Assembly (NCBI GenBank): GCA_023415545.1
Contig: JAEZKJ010000100.1
Location: forward strand, 1 to 13,978
DNA length: 13,978 nt
Source of the DNA: Bacteroidota bacterium
Lineage (GTDB): Bacteria > Bacteroidota > Bacteroidia > Bacteroidales > Bacteroidaceae
Reading direction: 5' to 3'
Shown here: positions 7,645 to 13,978 of the stretch, piece after piece
How positions within the stretch are numbered: position 1 is the stretch's first letter
Layout of the letters: the number at the start of each line of letters is the position of its first letter
Position numbers and translations under genes: made by a program
Notes under the pieces: generated by a model
Seen by the model: only the letters and a program-made list of their open reading frames with translations
The model's database searches: none
What the model was told of the DNA's origin: nothing

Positions 7645-9414
7645 ATGAAAGAATTTATAAAATATACCTTTGCAACAGTAACAGGTATTGTACTTTCAGT
7701 TGTTGTTTTTACTATTTTAGGCATTATTACAATTACCGGATTACTTGCATCATCTGGTACAGAGACTACTGTAAGCGACAACTCTATTTTTGTTCTTGAA
7801 TTGAATGGTGAGTTACAAGAACGCTCAGATGAGAATCCACTTGAAGAACTCATATATGGAGTAGATTCTTCGATATATGGTCTAGATGACATTCTTTCAT
7901 CAATAAAAAAGGCGAAAGATAACGCTAAAATAAAAGGTATTTATCTTAATACCGGAACACTATCCACATCTTTTGCATCTCTTGAAGAGATAAGAAATGC
8001 ACTATTGGATTTTAAAGAAAGCAAGAAATTTATCGTTGCATATGCCGACCAATATACACAAGGTATGTATTATCTTGCAAGTGTGGCCGATAAGGTTATC
8101 GTTAACCCACAAGGAAGCTTAACTTGGCATGGTATTGCTTCTGAGCCAATTTTTTACAAAGACCTTTTAAGCAAACTTGGCATAGAGATGCAGGTATTCA
8201 AAGTCGGTACTTACAAATCGGCTGTAGAGCCATATACAAGCACATCTATGAGTGATGCAAATCGTGAACAAGTGTCAGCATACATTAACTCGATATGGGG
8301 AAAACTTTTGGCAGATGTATCTGATTCAAGAAATATTTCTGTAGACTCTTTAAACTCATATGCAGATAAGATTATGGAGTTTCAACCAGCTCAAGAGTAT
8401 ATGAAAACCGGACTTGTTGATACTTTAATGTACAAAGATGGAGTTCTATCTTATCTTAAACAATTAACTAATCGTGACGATGATGAAAAATTGAAAACTC
8501 TTTCATTATCAGAGATGATAAATGTTAACAAGAATGTTCCAAAAGATAAGAGTGGCAATATTATTGCAGTTTATTATGCTTACGGAGAGATTGTTGATGG
8601 AGTTTCGGCTACCTCTACAAACTATATAAACTCGAATAAAGTGATAGCTGATCTTCGAAAATTAAGAGATGATGATGATGTAAAAGCTGTTGTGTTAAGA
8701 GTTAACTCACCTGGAGGAAGTGCTTTTGGTTCGGAACAGATATGGCACGAAGTTGTAAGCTTAAAAGAGAAAAAACCTGTAGTTGTTTCAATGGGTGACT
8801 ATGCTGCATCGGGTGGATATTATATCTCATGTGCTGCATCGCATATTATTGCAGAACCAACGACTCTTACCGGTTCAATTGGTATATTCGGTATGATCCC
8901 AAATATGGAAGGACTACTAACTGATAAATTAGGTCTTCATTTTGATGTTGTAAAAACCAATAAATTTTCGAATATAGGAACATTTACACGTCCTTTCAAT
9001 AATGATGAGAGACAGGCTCTTCAAAATTATATTAACAATGGCTACAACCTCTTCGTAAAGAGATGTGCTGATGGAAGAAACAAATCTATCGAAGATATTG
9101 AGAAGATTGCTCAAGGAAGAGTATGGACAGGTGAAATGGCAAAAAACATAGGATTAGTTGACGAACTTGGTGGCATAGACAGAGCTATTGACGAAGCTGC
9201 TTCTCGTGCTAAAATCAAAAGTTATACTACTTTAAAATATCCAGAAAAATCGAATTGGATAACTTCTCTTCTTGAAGAGAACAAAGATTCATATATTGAT
9301 GCAAAACTTAAATCAACATTTGCTGAATATTATAATGGATTGAAATTTATCCAGTCATTAAAAGATACAGACATAATACAAGCACGTTTACCTTTTGAAT
9401 TGAACATTAAATAG
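7645..9414 (+). CDS. sppA: Signal peptide peptidase SppA, 67K type
   Basis: The protein has 589 residues. One N-terminal membrane helix (about residues 8-36) anchors it in the inner membrane. Two tandem S49 peptidase repeats follow, as in E. coli SppA. The N-terminal repeat carries the general-base Lys191 in the VGTYKSAVEPYTS segment. The C-terminal repeat carries the nucleophile Ser389 in GDYAASGGYYIS, preceded by VLRVNSPGG. In the E. coli enzyme these residues are Lys209 and Ser409, from different repeats, and form the Ser/Lys dyad at the periplasmic face of a tetramer that digests cleaved signal peptides. Further family features are TTLTGSIGIFG, GRVWTG and NIGLVDELGG. It is the first gene of a plus-strand operon; lpxK starts 5 bases after its stop. 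Confidence 0.95.
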   Translation: MKEFIKYTFATVTGIVLSVVVFTILGIITITGLLASSGTETTVSDNSIFVLELNGELQERSDENPLEELIYGVDSSIYGLDDILSSIKKAKDNAKIKGIYLNTGTLSTSFASLEEIRNALLDFKESKKFIVAYADQYTQGMYYLASVADKVIVNPQGSLTWHGIASEPIFYKDLLSKLGIEMQVFKVGTYKSAVEPYTSTSMSDANREQVSAYINSIWGKLLADVSDSRNISVDSLNSYADKIMEFQPAQEYMKTGLVDTLMYKDGVLSYLKQLTNRDDDEKLKTLSLSEMINVNKNVPKDKSGNIIAVYYAYGEIVDGVSATSTNYINSNKVIADLRKLRDDDDVKAVVLRVNSPGGSAFGSEQIWHEVVSLKEKKPVVVSMGDYAASGGYYISCAASHIIAEPTTLTGSIGIFGMIPNMEGLLTDKLGLHFDVVKTNKFSNIGTFTRPFNNDERQALQNYINNGYNLFVKRCADGRNKSIEDIEKIAQGRVWTGEMAKNIGLVDELGGIDRAIDEAASRAKIKSYTTLKYPEKSNWITSLLEENKDSYIDAKLKSTFAEYYNGLKFIQSLKDTDIIQARLPFELNIK

Positions 9415-9418
9415 ATAG

Positions 9419-10522
9419 ATGGAAAAAAATCCCAACAAGATAAATAAACTTCTATACCCGATTTCATTACTATATGGATTCGGTGTATGGTTGCGCAATA
9501 AATTCTTTGATTGGGAATTTTTGGAGGAGAGAACATTTAATGCTCCAATCATATCTATTGGTAATATTACTGTAGGCGGAACAGGTAAGACTCCACATAC
9601 AGAATATTTAATTAGGTTATTACATAAAAGGTATAAAGTAGCTGTTTTAAGCCGTGGATATAGAAGAAAATCAAAAGGATTTGTTCTTGCCAATAAGGAT
9701 ACAGATGTATCTATGATTGGAGATGAACCTTTTCAAATGAAGAATAAATTCCCTGATATACATGTAGCAGTCGATAATGACAGATGCCATGGTATTGAGA
9801 TGCTTTTCAGCACTTTTACCTCAGCCAATACTGAAGTTATTTTGCTTGATGATGCCTATCAACATAGATATGTAAAGCCGGGACTAAATATTTTGCTGGT
9901 CGATTATAATAGAATGTTGTGTGATGATATGCTTCTTCCTGCAGGGCGAATGCGTGAGCCGGAACATAATAAATCAAGGGCTAATATGGTAATCGTTACT
10001 AAATGTCCGGCAGATATAACTCCGTTTGAGATAAATGTGGTAAAAAAGAAGATGGATCTGTTTAATTATCAAGAGCTTTATCTTACTACACTAGTTTATG
10101 GCAAACTTTATAATATTAAGCAGACTGAAATTGAATATTCACTCTCGAATATAAAAAGTGAGGTACATATACTTGTTGTTACAGGTATAGCCTCTGCATA
10201 TAAGCTTATTGACGACCTGAAAGAGTATAATGATAATATACATCATCTCTCTTTTGGTGACCATCATGATTTTAACAAAGAAAATATCAAATTAATTCGA
10301 GATAATTTTGAACAATTACCCTATCGAAAACGTATGATTATAACAACAGAGAAGGATGCAACGAAACTTTCATCACATCCTGATCTGGATGATAATCTTA
10401 AGCAATATATATATGTTTTGCCTATAGAGATTAAGTTTTTAGCAGATCAAGAAAAAAACTTTAACTTAAATATAAACGAATATGTTAGAAAAAATCCAAG
10501 AAACAGCAGCCTTTCTTCGTGA
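9419..10522 (+). CDS. lpxK: Tetraacyldisaccharide 4'-kinase LpxK
   Basis: The protein has 367 residues. It phosphorylates the 4' position of the tetraacyldisaccharide 1-phosphate, making lipid IVA in lipid A synthesis at the cytoplasmic face of the inner membrane. The N-terminus has the membrane-associating helix LLYPISLLYGFGVWLRNKFF, followed by the Walker A loop IGNITVGGTGKTP (about residues 47-59), the substrate-side segment SRGYRRKSKGF, GDEPFQM, the DDAYQHR motif (144-150, usually DDGFQHR), LLPAGRMREP and the C-terminal TTEKDATKL motif. It starts 5 bases after sppA. Its end overlaps the next gene by 41 bases in another frame, which supports coupled translation. Confidence 0.95.
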   Translation: MEKNPNKINKLLYPISLLYGFGVWLRNKFFDWEFLEERTFNAPIISIGNITVGGTGKTPHTEYLIRLLHKRYKVAVLSRGYRRKSKGFVLANKDTDVSMIGDEPFQMKNKFPDIHVAVDNDRCHGIEMLFSTFTSANTEVILLDDAYQHRYVKPGLNILLVDYNRMLCDDMLLPAGRMREPEHNKSRANMVIVTKCPADITPFEINVVKKKMDLFNYQELYLTTLVYGKLYNIKQTEIEYSLSNIKSEVHILVVTGIASAYKLIDDLKEYNDNIHHLSFGDHHDFNKENIKLIRDNFEQLPYRKRMIITTEKDATKLSSHPDLDDNLKQYIYVLPIEIKFLADQEKNFNLNINEYVRKNPRNSSLSS

Positions 10523-11291
10523 AAGAATGCATACAAGTCCAGAAACAGCTATTATACTAGGCACTGGATTGGGAAGTCTTGTTCATGAAATCACTGAAAA
10601 ATATGAAATAGATTATAAAGATATACCTAATTTCCCTGTATCAACAGTAGAGGGTCACTCAGGTAAACTTATCTTTGGTAAGCTAGGTAATAAAGAGATC
10701 ATGGCTATGCAGGGTAGATTCCACTACTATGAAGGTTATACCATGAAAGAGGTAACATTCCCTGTACGTGTAATGCGTGAAATAGGTATCAAAACTCTAT
10801 TCGTATCTAATGCATCAGGAGGTACAAATCCTACATTCGATATTGGTGATTTAATGATCATAACTGATCATATAAACTTCTTCCCTGAGCACCCATTAAG
10901 AGGAAAGAATATTGATTACGGGCCACGTTTCCCTGATATGAGTCAAGCATACTCAAAAGAACTTATCCAAAAAGCAATGGATATAGCTAAAGAGAAAAAT
11001 ATTAAGGTTCAACATGGAGTTTATATTGGTACTCAAGGCCCTACTTTCGAAACTCCTGCCGAGTACAACATGTTTCGTATCCTAGGTGCTGATGCTGTGG
11101 GTATGTCAACTGTTCCTGAAGTTATTGTAGCAAATCACTGTGGAATAAAAGTATTTGGAATATCTGTCATCACTGACCTTGGAGTTATTGGCAAAATCGT
11201 TGAAGTTTCACATGAGGAGGTTCAACTCGCTGCCGATGCTGCACAACCTAAGATGACTGAAATTATGCGTGAATTAATAAATAGAGCATAA
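10482..11291 (+). CDS. punA: Purine nucleoside phosphorylase (trimeric, class I)
   Basis: The protein has 269 residues. It splits purine nucleosides with phosphate to the free base and (deoxy)ribose-1-phosphate in purine salvage. Family features are the phosphate-binding ILGTGLGSL (residues 25-33) and VEGHSG (56-61), QGRFHYYEGY (77-86), SNASGG (109-114), GPTFETPAE (186-194, with the base-binding Glu190) and GMSTVPE (207-213). The start chosen overlaps lpxK by 41 bases; the next in-frame ATG (10527) would lose the MLEKIQETAAFL helix, which I recall as usual in Bacteroidales homologues. Oddly, the residue matching the human Asn243, which contacts the 6-position of the base, is Asp232 (in SVITDLG). 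This may widen specificity toward 6-aminopurines. Confidence 0.93.
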   Translation: MLEKIQETAAFLRERMHTSPETAIILGTGLGSLVHEITEKYEIDYKDIPNFPVSTVEGHSGKLIFGKLGNKEIMAMQGRFHYYEGYTMKEVTFPVRVMREIGIKTLFVSNASGGTNPTFDIGDLMIITDHINFFPEHPLRGKNIDYGPRFPDMSQAYSKELIQKAMDIAKEKNIKVQHGVYIGTQGPTFETPAEYNMFRILGADAVGMSTVPEVIVANHCGIKVFGISVITDLGVIGKIVEVSHEEVQLAADAAQPKMTEIMRELINRA

Positions 11292-11296
11292 TATAT

Positions 11297-12337
11297 ATGC
11301 AACAAACAAACAGAACTGAAATAGCAACTCTTGGTGAGTTTGGTCTGATAGACCACCTTACTAAAGATATCAAACCTCATAACCCGGAAACAATATATGG
11401 CATAGGAGATGATGCTGCTGTTTTAGAGTATAAAGATAAAGAGGTTCTAGTATCAACCGACCTCCTTATGGAAGGTGTACATTTTGATTTGGTATATACT
11501 CCACTTAAGCACTTGGGCTACAAGGCTGCAATAGTGAACTTCTCGGATATATATGCCATGAATGGTACACCAAAACAGATCACTGTTTCGCTTGCAATAT
11601 CCAAACGCTTTAGTGTAGAGGATATAGAGCAATTCTTTGATGGTGTTAAAATGGCTTGTCAAGTTTATAATGTAGATATTGTTGGTGGTGACACCACATC
11701 GTCTATGACAGGACTTGCTATAAGCATTACATGCATAGGAAGTGGTGATAAGGATAAAATTATTTACAGGAACCAAGCTAAGCCTACTGACCTAATATGT
11801 GTAAGTGGTGATTTAGGTGGTGCATACATGGGATTACAACTTTTAGAAAGAGAAAAAGCCGTTTTTGAAGGAGTAGAAGAAATAAATCCTGATTTCTCGG
11901 GAAAAGAGTATATCCTTGAGCGTCAGCTAAAACCAGAGGCAAGAAAAGATATCATCGAAGAGCTTGATAAAGCAGGCATTAAGCCAACCGCTATGATAGA
12001 TATCTCGGATGGTCTATCTTCTGAACTAATGCATATATGCAAACAGAGCAATACCGGATGTAGAATTTATGAGGATAGAATCCCTATAGATTATCAAACA
12101 GCGGTAATGGCTGAGGAGCTAAATATGAATCTTACTACTTGTGCCCTAAATGGAGGTGAAGATTATGAACTTTTGTTCACAGCACCACTTACCGATCATG
12201 AAAAATTGGAGAACATAAAGGGCATTAAGGTGATAGGACATATCACAAAGCCTGAGTTAGGACTTGCACTTGTTACACGCGATGGTAATGAGATGGAGCT
12301 TAAAGCTCAAGGCTGGAATCCTTCGCAAAAGCAATAA
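11297..12337 (+). CDS. thiL: Thiamine-monophosphate kinase ThiL
   Basis: The protein has 346 residues. It phosphorylates thiamine monophosphate with ATP to the cofactor thiamine diphosphate, the last step of thiamine synthesis. It belongs to the PurM-like ATP-binding superfamily. Visible motifs are YGIGDDAAVL (34-43), STDLLMEGVHF (53-63, metal and substrate binding), KAAIVNFSDIYAMNG (76-90), VGGDTT (129-134), MIDISDGLSSEL (about 233-244) and NGGEDYELLFTAP near the C-terminus. It starts 5 bases after punA and is the last gene of the operon; a strong hairpin terminator follows the stop. There is no sign of a TPP riboswitch upstream, since the 5-base gap leaves no room for one. Confidence 0.95.
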   Translation: MQQTNRTEIATLGEFGLIDHLTKDIKPHNPETIYGIGDDAAVLEYKDKEVLVSTDLLMEGVHFDLVYTPLKHLGYKAAIVNFSDIYAMNGTPKQITVSLAISKRFSVEDIEQFFDGVKMACQVYNVDIVGGDTTSSMTGLAISITCIGSGDKDKIIYRNQAKPTDLICVSGDLGGAYMGLQLLEREKAVFEGVEEINPDFSGKEYILERQLKPEARKDIIEELDKAGIKPTAMIDISDGLSSELMHICKQSNTGCRIYEDRIPIDYQTAVMAEELNMNLTTCALNGGEDYELLFTAPLTDHEKLENIKGIKVIGHITKPELGLALVTRDGNEMELKAQGWNPSQKQ

Positions 12338-12347
12338 CAAGCAATAT

Positions 12348-12393
12348 AAAAGCATTGATTTTGTAAAAACTGAAGCAAAATCAATGCTTTTTT
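12348..12393 (+). terminator. Intrinsic terminator of the sppA-thiL operon
   Basis: The arms AAAGCATTGATTTTG (12348-12362) and CAAAATCAATGCTTT (12376-12390) form a perfect 15-bp stem with a 13-base loop. The stem merges into a run of six Ts. It lies 10 bases after the thiL stop. Confidence 0.88.
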
Positions 12394-12404
12394 CCTTACA
12401 ACTA

Positions 12405-12435
12405 TTTGGAAATATCAAAACATTTACTACCTTTG
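12405..12435 (+). promoter_or_regulatory. Promoter of the tRNA-Phe gene
   Basis: TTTG (12405-12408), 19 bases, then TACCTTTG (12428-12435) is a perfect match to the Bacteroides promoter TTTG-N19-TAnnTTTG. Transcription would start near 12442, about 10 bases before the tRNA. It follows the thiL terminator at once, so the tRNA has its own transcript. Confidence 0.85.
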
Positions 12436-12451
12436 CAAGCGCAAAACAGAT

Positions 12452-12524
12452 GGTGCCATAGCTCAGTTGGTAGAGCAAAGGACTGAAAATCCTTGTGTCC
12501 CCGGTTCGATTCCTGGTGGCACCA
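12452..12524 (+). tRNA. tRNA-Phe (anticodon GAA)
   Basis: The 73 bases fold as a complete cloverleaf. The acceptor arm is GGTGCCA with TGGCACC and discriminator A; the D arm is GCTC/GAGC around AGTTGGTA; the anticodon arm is AGGA/TCCT with loop CTGAAAA, placing anticodon GAA at 12485-12487; the T arm is CCCGG/CCTGG with loop TTCGATT, including one G-T pair. The 3' CCA is not encoded and must be added after transcription. Confidence 0.98.
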
Positions 12525-12531
12525 CTTTTAA

Positions 12532-12567
12532 AAAAAGCAGTTACTTTTCAGTAACTGCTTTTTCGTT
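12532..12567. terminator. Bidirectional terminator between tRNA-Phe and the converging membrane gene
   Basis: AAAAAGCAGTTACT (12532-12545) and AGTAACTGCTTTTT (12550-12563) form a perfect 14-bp stem with a four-base loop. T-rich sequence continues on the plus strand, and on the minus strand the stem itself ends in a T-run. It can serve the tRNA and the minus-strand gene ending at 12587. Confidence 0.85.
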
Positions 12568-12586
12568 TTTTATAATGAAATAAATT

Positions 12587-13273
12587 TTATTTCTTCTTTG
12601 CTGCTATAGCTAAAAGTATACCAAGTGCTACTCCTAGAAGGGCTGCAAAAAGCACACGATAATTTTCAGGAAGAAGGAAAGTAATAGTGTGAGCAGGGTA
12701 CCAAAATAGAGGAATAGTACACTTGAATACAAAACTCCAATGCACTTTCCAATTAATTTTTGTAATCAAATCGCTCATAGGTATAGGAGTAATAAGTGTT
12801 CGGATAGAACCATTATTATTGGCTATATGCATATCGGTTAACTTATGAAAACTCATAAATACAGGAGCGAAAATTGAATTCATAGCTACAGATATAGCTA
12901 AAGCAACAAAAAACTTTTTAGTTGTAAAAGCTGCTCCCATTGATGCCACTGCGCCTTCAACCCCGGTATATTCCAAAAATATAGGTACACCTTTTGAGAA
13001 GATTATCATTGCCATATTTATGGCTAAACCAAACATCCCCCATATAACCATACGTGGTATTGGTCCAAAAGTAGGACAAATATACGAGCCTGTGCTTATG
13101 CGCAATCCTATCAGTTCACCAATTGTTGATAAAATGGCAAACTTTATAAAGGCCATCAACATACCATGGTTAGCATTAAAACTAAAATACCAATCACGTG
13201 CTAAAGGAGATATAAAAAATGGTGAGAATATAGCACAAATAATTACTGCAAATAATAAATCTTCTTTCTTCAT
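12587..13273 (-). CDS. Integral membrane protein, Mpv17/PMP22-like in its C-terminal half
   Basis: The ATG at 13273 gives 228 residues. A frame extension to 13315 exists, but a predicted promoter lies over it and the MKKEDLLFAV start looks natural. There are about four to five hydrophobic segments (near 5-22, 40-58, 72-93, 120-142 and 185-223) and a Lys-rich C-terminus. I recall similar unnamed proteins in other Bacteroidales. The C-terminal half resembles the eukaryotic Mpv17/PMP22 family: IFAPVF (135-140) parallels the FAPCFL stretch of Mpv17, and FWYPAHTITFLLPENYRVLF (190-209) parallels the Mpv17 signature W-P-x5-NF-x-x-VP-x-x-YR. GP at 70-71 may match the Mpv17 GP, but about 30 extra residues separate it from FAP. 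The gene appears to be a single unit; its function is unknown. Confidence 0.7.
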   Translation of the reverse strand: MKKEDLLFAVIICAIFSPFFISPLARDWYFSFNANHGMLMAFIKFAILSTIGELIGLRISTGSYICPTFGPIPRMVIWGMFGLAINMAMIIFSKGVPIFLEYTGVEGAVASMGAAFTTKKFFVALAISVAMNSIFAPVFMSFHKLTDMHIANNNGSIRTLITPIPMSDLITKINWKVHWSFVFKCTIPLFWYPAHTITFLLPENYRVLFAALLGVALGILLAIAAKKK

Positions 13274-13293
13274 AACTAAGTTGAAAAATTTGT

Positions 13294-13324
13294 TAAAAGT
13301 AGTAATTATTATCATCAGTTCAAA
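13294..13324 (-). promoter_or_regulatory. Predicted promoter of the Mpv17-like gene
   Basis: The minus strand reads TTTG (13324-13321), 19 bases, TACTTTTA (13301-13294), which misses only the last base of TAnnTTTG. The start site would be near 13287, giving a short leader before the ATG at 13273. This supports that start over the upstream one at 13315. Confidence 0.5.
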
Positions 13325-13481
13325 AAAACTTACATTTTTCCAATATTTGAAAATAGAATAAATATGAGTTTGAAAGAGCGTTACTTATTCACTATAATCA
13401 ATAATACTAAGCAAGTATAGGATTATATTATGGGATTAGATAAGAATAGTTAAAGGTAATCATAGTTCTAAGTAATGAAAC

Positions 13482-13529
13482 AAAAAAATCTATCTGAATC
13501 ACATAAAGATATAGATTCAGAACTTTTTT
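13482..13529. terminator. Two-sided terminator-like hairpin in intergenic region
   Basis: TCTGAATC (13493-13500) and GATTCAGA (13514-13521) pair perfectly around a 13-base loop. Six Ts follow on the plus strand (13524-13529) and seven As precede (13482-13488), giving a T-run on the minus strand too. No coding gene lies immediately upstream on either strand, so the transcript it would end is not known. Confidence 0.5.
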
Positions 13530-13630
13530 GAGTAAAATTGGTTTATATTGAAGAAAAAAACAGTAAACTCTTTCCAGTACACATCAAATCTACTTGAATA
13601 ATTGTTCAAAATGCGTTGGTATTTATCCGT

Positions 13631-13684
13631 TTCACGGTGTGAAACAGTCGGCTCACATTGTGAAACAGATATATCACACTGATA
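13631..13684. repeat. Array of three palindromic sites at 21-bp spacing
   Basis: TCACGGTGTGAAACAG (13632-13647) and TCACATTGTGAAACAG (13653-13668) are near-identical direct repeats exactly 21 bases apart. A third, weaker copy begins at 13674 (TCACACTGAT). Each is also a palindrome: TTTCAC-GGT-GTGAAA, TCAC-ATT-GTGA and TATCA-CAC-TGATA. The layout suits a protein-binding operator or a dispersed palindromic repeat; the binding partner is unknown. Confidence 0.6.
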
Positions 13685-13736
13685 ATATAAAAAATGTGTG
13701 CGTTTTGATAGAGAAATTATCATGTAATGTAAAATA

Positions 13737-13830
13737 ATATATGGAAAGGTAAACTATTAATTCCTAGTGATTAATATAGTAGGCTCTCGAAAGTGAAATC
13801 AATAGGGATATAGTTTACCTTTTCATATAT
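13737..13830. repeat. 20-bp inverted repeat with 54-base spacer
   Basis: The arms at 13737-13756 and 13811-13830 are inverted copies matching at 19 of 20 bases. The one mismatch would still allow a G-U pair in RNA of the plus strand. The core is GGTAAACTA / TAGTTTACC. The 54-base interior carries a minor nested repeat, TTAAT...ATTAA. The right arm ends 10 bases beyond the stop of the minus-strand esterase gene. It could be a long-loop transcript end or the remnant of a small mobile repeat. Confidence 0.6.
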
Positions 13831-13840
13831 AAAGAGTTAT

Positions 13841-13978
13841 TTACCAATTATCTGTACGGAAACAAGGAACAGGTTGACCTGCTTTAGTTTTTAGATTTCC
13901 AGGAGGATTCTTATAATTTCTAAATGCATATCTAACTGCCCTTGGAGAAGGTACATTAGGACTAGATACAGTTATAGT
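13841..13978 (-). CDS. C-terminal end of a probable sialate O-acetylesterase (truncated by window)
   Basis: The minus frame is open from the window edge for 45 codons and stops with TAA at 13843-13841. The visible part reads VRYAFRN about one third of the way in, then GNLKTKAGQPVPCFRTDNW at the very end. This matches the usual C-terminus of Bacteroidales sialate O-acetylesterases, which typically read VRYAW.DNP..NL.N..GLPA.PFRTD.W. Those enzymes are exported SGNH-type esterases of about 470-690 residues that remove O-acetyl groups from sialic acids or plant glycans. The catalytic Ser and His regions lie outside the window, so the substrate cannot be judged. Confidence 0.75.
   Translation of the reverse strand, partial: TITVSSPNVPSPRAVRYAFRNYKNPPGNLKTKAGQPVPCFRTDNW

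Larger units (their letters stand above)
13325..13840. other. Intergenic region of about 500 bases with structured elements, no convincing gene
   Basis: No frame here looks like a real protein. The longest, 68 codons on the minus strand (13723-13517), has low-complexity ends rich in Phe, Tyr and Lys and crosses a palindrome array. The region holds a two-sided terminator-like hairpin (13482-13529), three short palindromes at about 21-bp spacing (13631-13684) and a 20-bp inverted repeat (13737-13830). The stretch 13374-13480 shows nothing I can name. Confidence 0.6.

Noticed and set aside
11292..11296. TPP riboswitch before thiL
   Set aside because: Only five bases separate thiL from punA, and no THI-box-like sequence was noticed.
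12452..12524. Integrated element using tRNA-Phe as attachment site
   Set aside because: No integrase gene and no repeated copy of the tRNA 3' end was seen in the window.
13274..13315. Upstream start of the Mpv17-like gene at 13315
   Set aside because: It overlaps the predicted promoter, and the extra residues are a poor N-terminus compared with MKKEDLL at 13273.
13631..13684. CRISPR array
   Set aside because: The repeats are only about 16 bases with about 5-base gaps, and there are just three, one of them weak. No cas genes are near.
13517..13723. 68-codon minus-strand reading frame
   Set aside because: It crosses the palindrome array and a hairpin arm, has low-complexity ends and no recognisable domain. 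It is more likely chance, though the heptapeptide-like VSQCEPT/VSHRETD repeat is noted in the findings.

Overview
The window looks like chromosomal DNA from a low-GC member of the Bacteroidales (Bacteroidota); the genus cannot be fixed from sequence alone. The evidence is a bifunctional Fkp-type fucokinase/GDP-fucose pyrophosphorylase, a two-gene fimbrillin/FimB-like lipoprotein unit, AT-rich leaders without Shine-Dalgarno sequences, and several promoters fitting the Bacteroides pattern TTTG-N19/20-TAnnTTTG.

Layout: (1) 1-1605, plus strand: the 3' part of a CstA-family transporter, then a 76-residue two-helix membrane protein and a small outer-membrane barrel-like protein. The reading frames overlap, so the three are probably one operon. 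(2) 1718-4056, plus strand: a fimbrillin (Mfa-like) lipoprotein followed 5 bases later by a FimB/Mfa2-like lipoprotein with a poly-Asn linker and an extra C-terminal domain. A hairpin terminator shared with the converging operon follows. (3) 7423-4184, minus strand: fkp and a RhaM-family sugar mutarotase, a fucose salvage operon making GDP-L-fucose for surface glycans. (4) 7645-12337, plus strand, divergent from fkp: sppA-lpxK-punA-thiL, a housekeeping operon (membrane peptidase, lipid A kinase, purine nucleoside phosphorylase, thiamine-phosphate kinase) with a clear promoter and a perfect 15-bp-stem terminator. (5) 12452-12524: tRNA-Phe(GAA) with its own canonical promoter and terminator. (6) 13273-12587, minus strand: a 228-residue membrane protein whose C-terminal half resembles eukaryotic Mpv17/PMP22 proteins. 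(7) 13274-13840: a long non-coding stretch with a two-sided terminator-like hairpin, three palindromic sites at 21-bp spacing and a 20-bp inverted repeat. (8) 13978-13841, minus strand: the last 45 codons of a probable sialate O-acetylesterase, cut by the window edge.

Several parts concern the cell surface: fucose activation, fimbrial lipoproteins, lipid A synthesis, an outer-membrane protein and a host-glycan esterase. Most of the window is ordinary core genome. The items most worth a second look are the Mpv17-like membrane protein, the palindrome array at 13631-13684, the inverted repeat at 13737-13830, and an Asp at the base-recognition position of the purine nucleoside phosphorylase.
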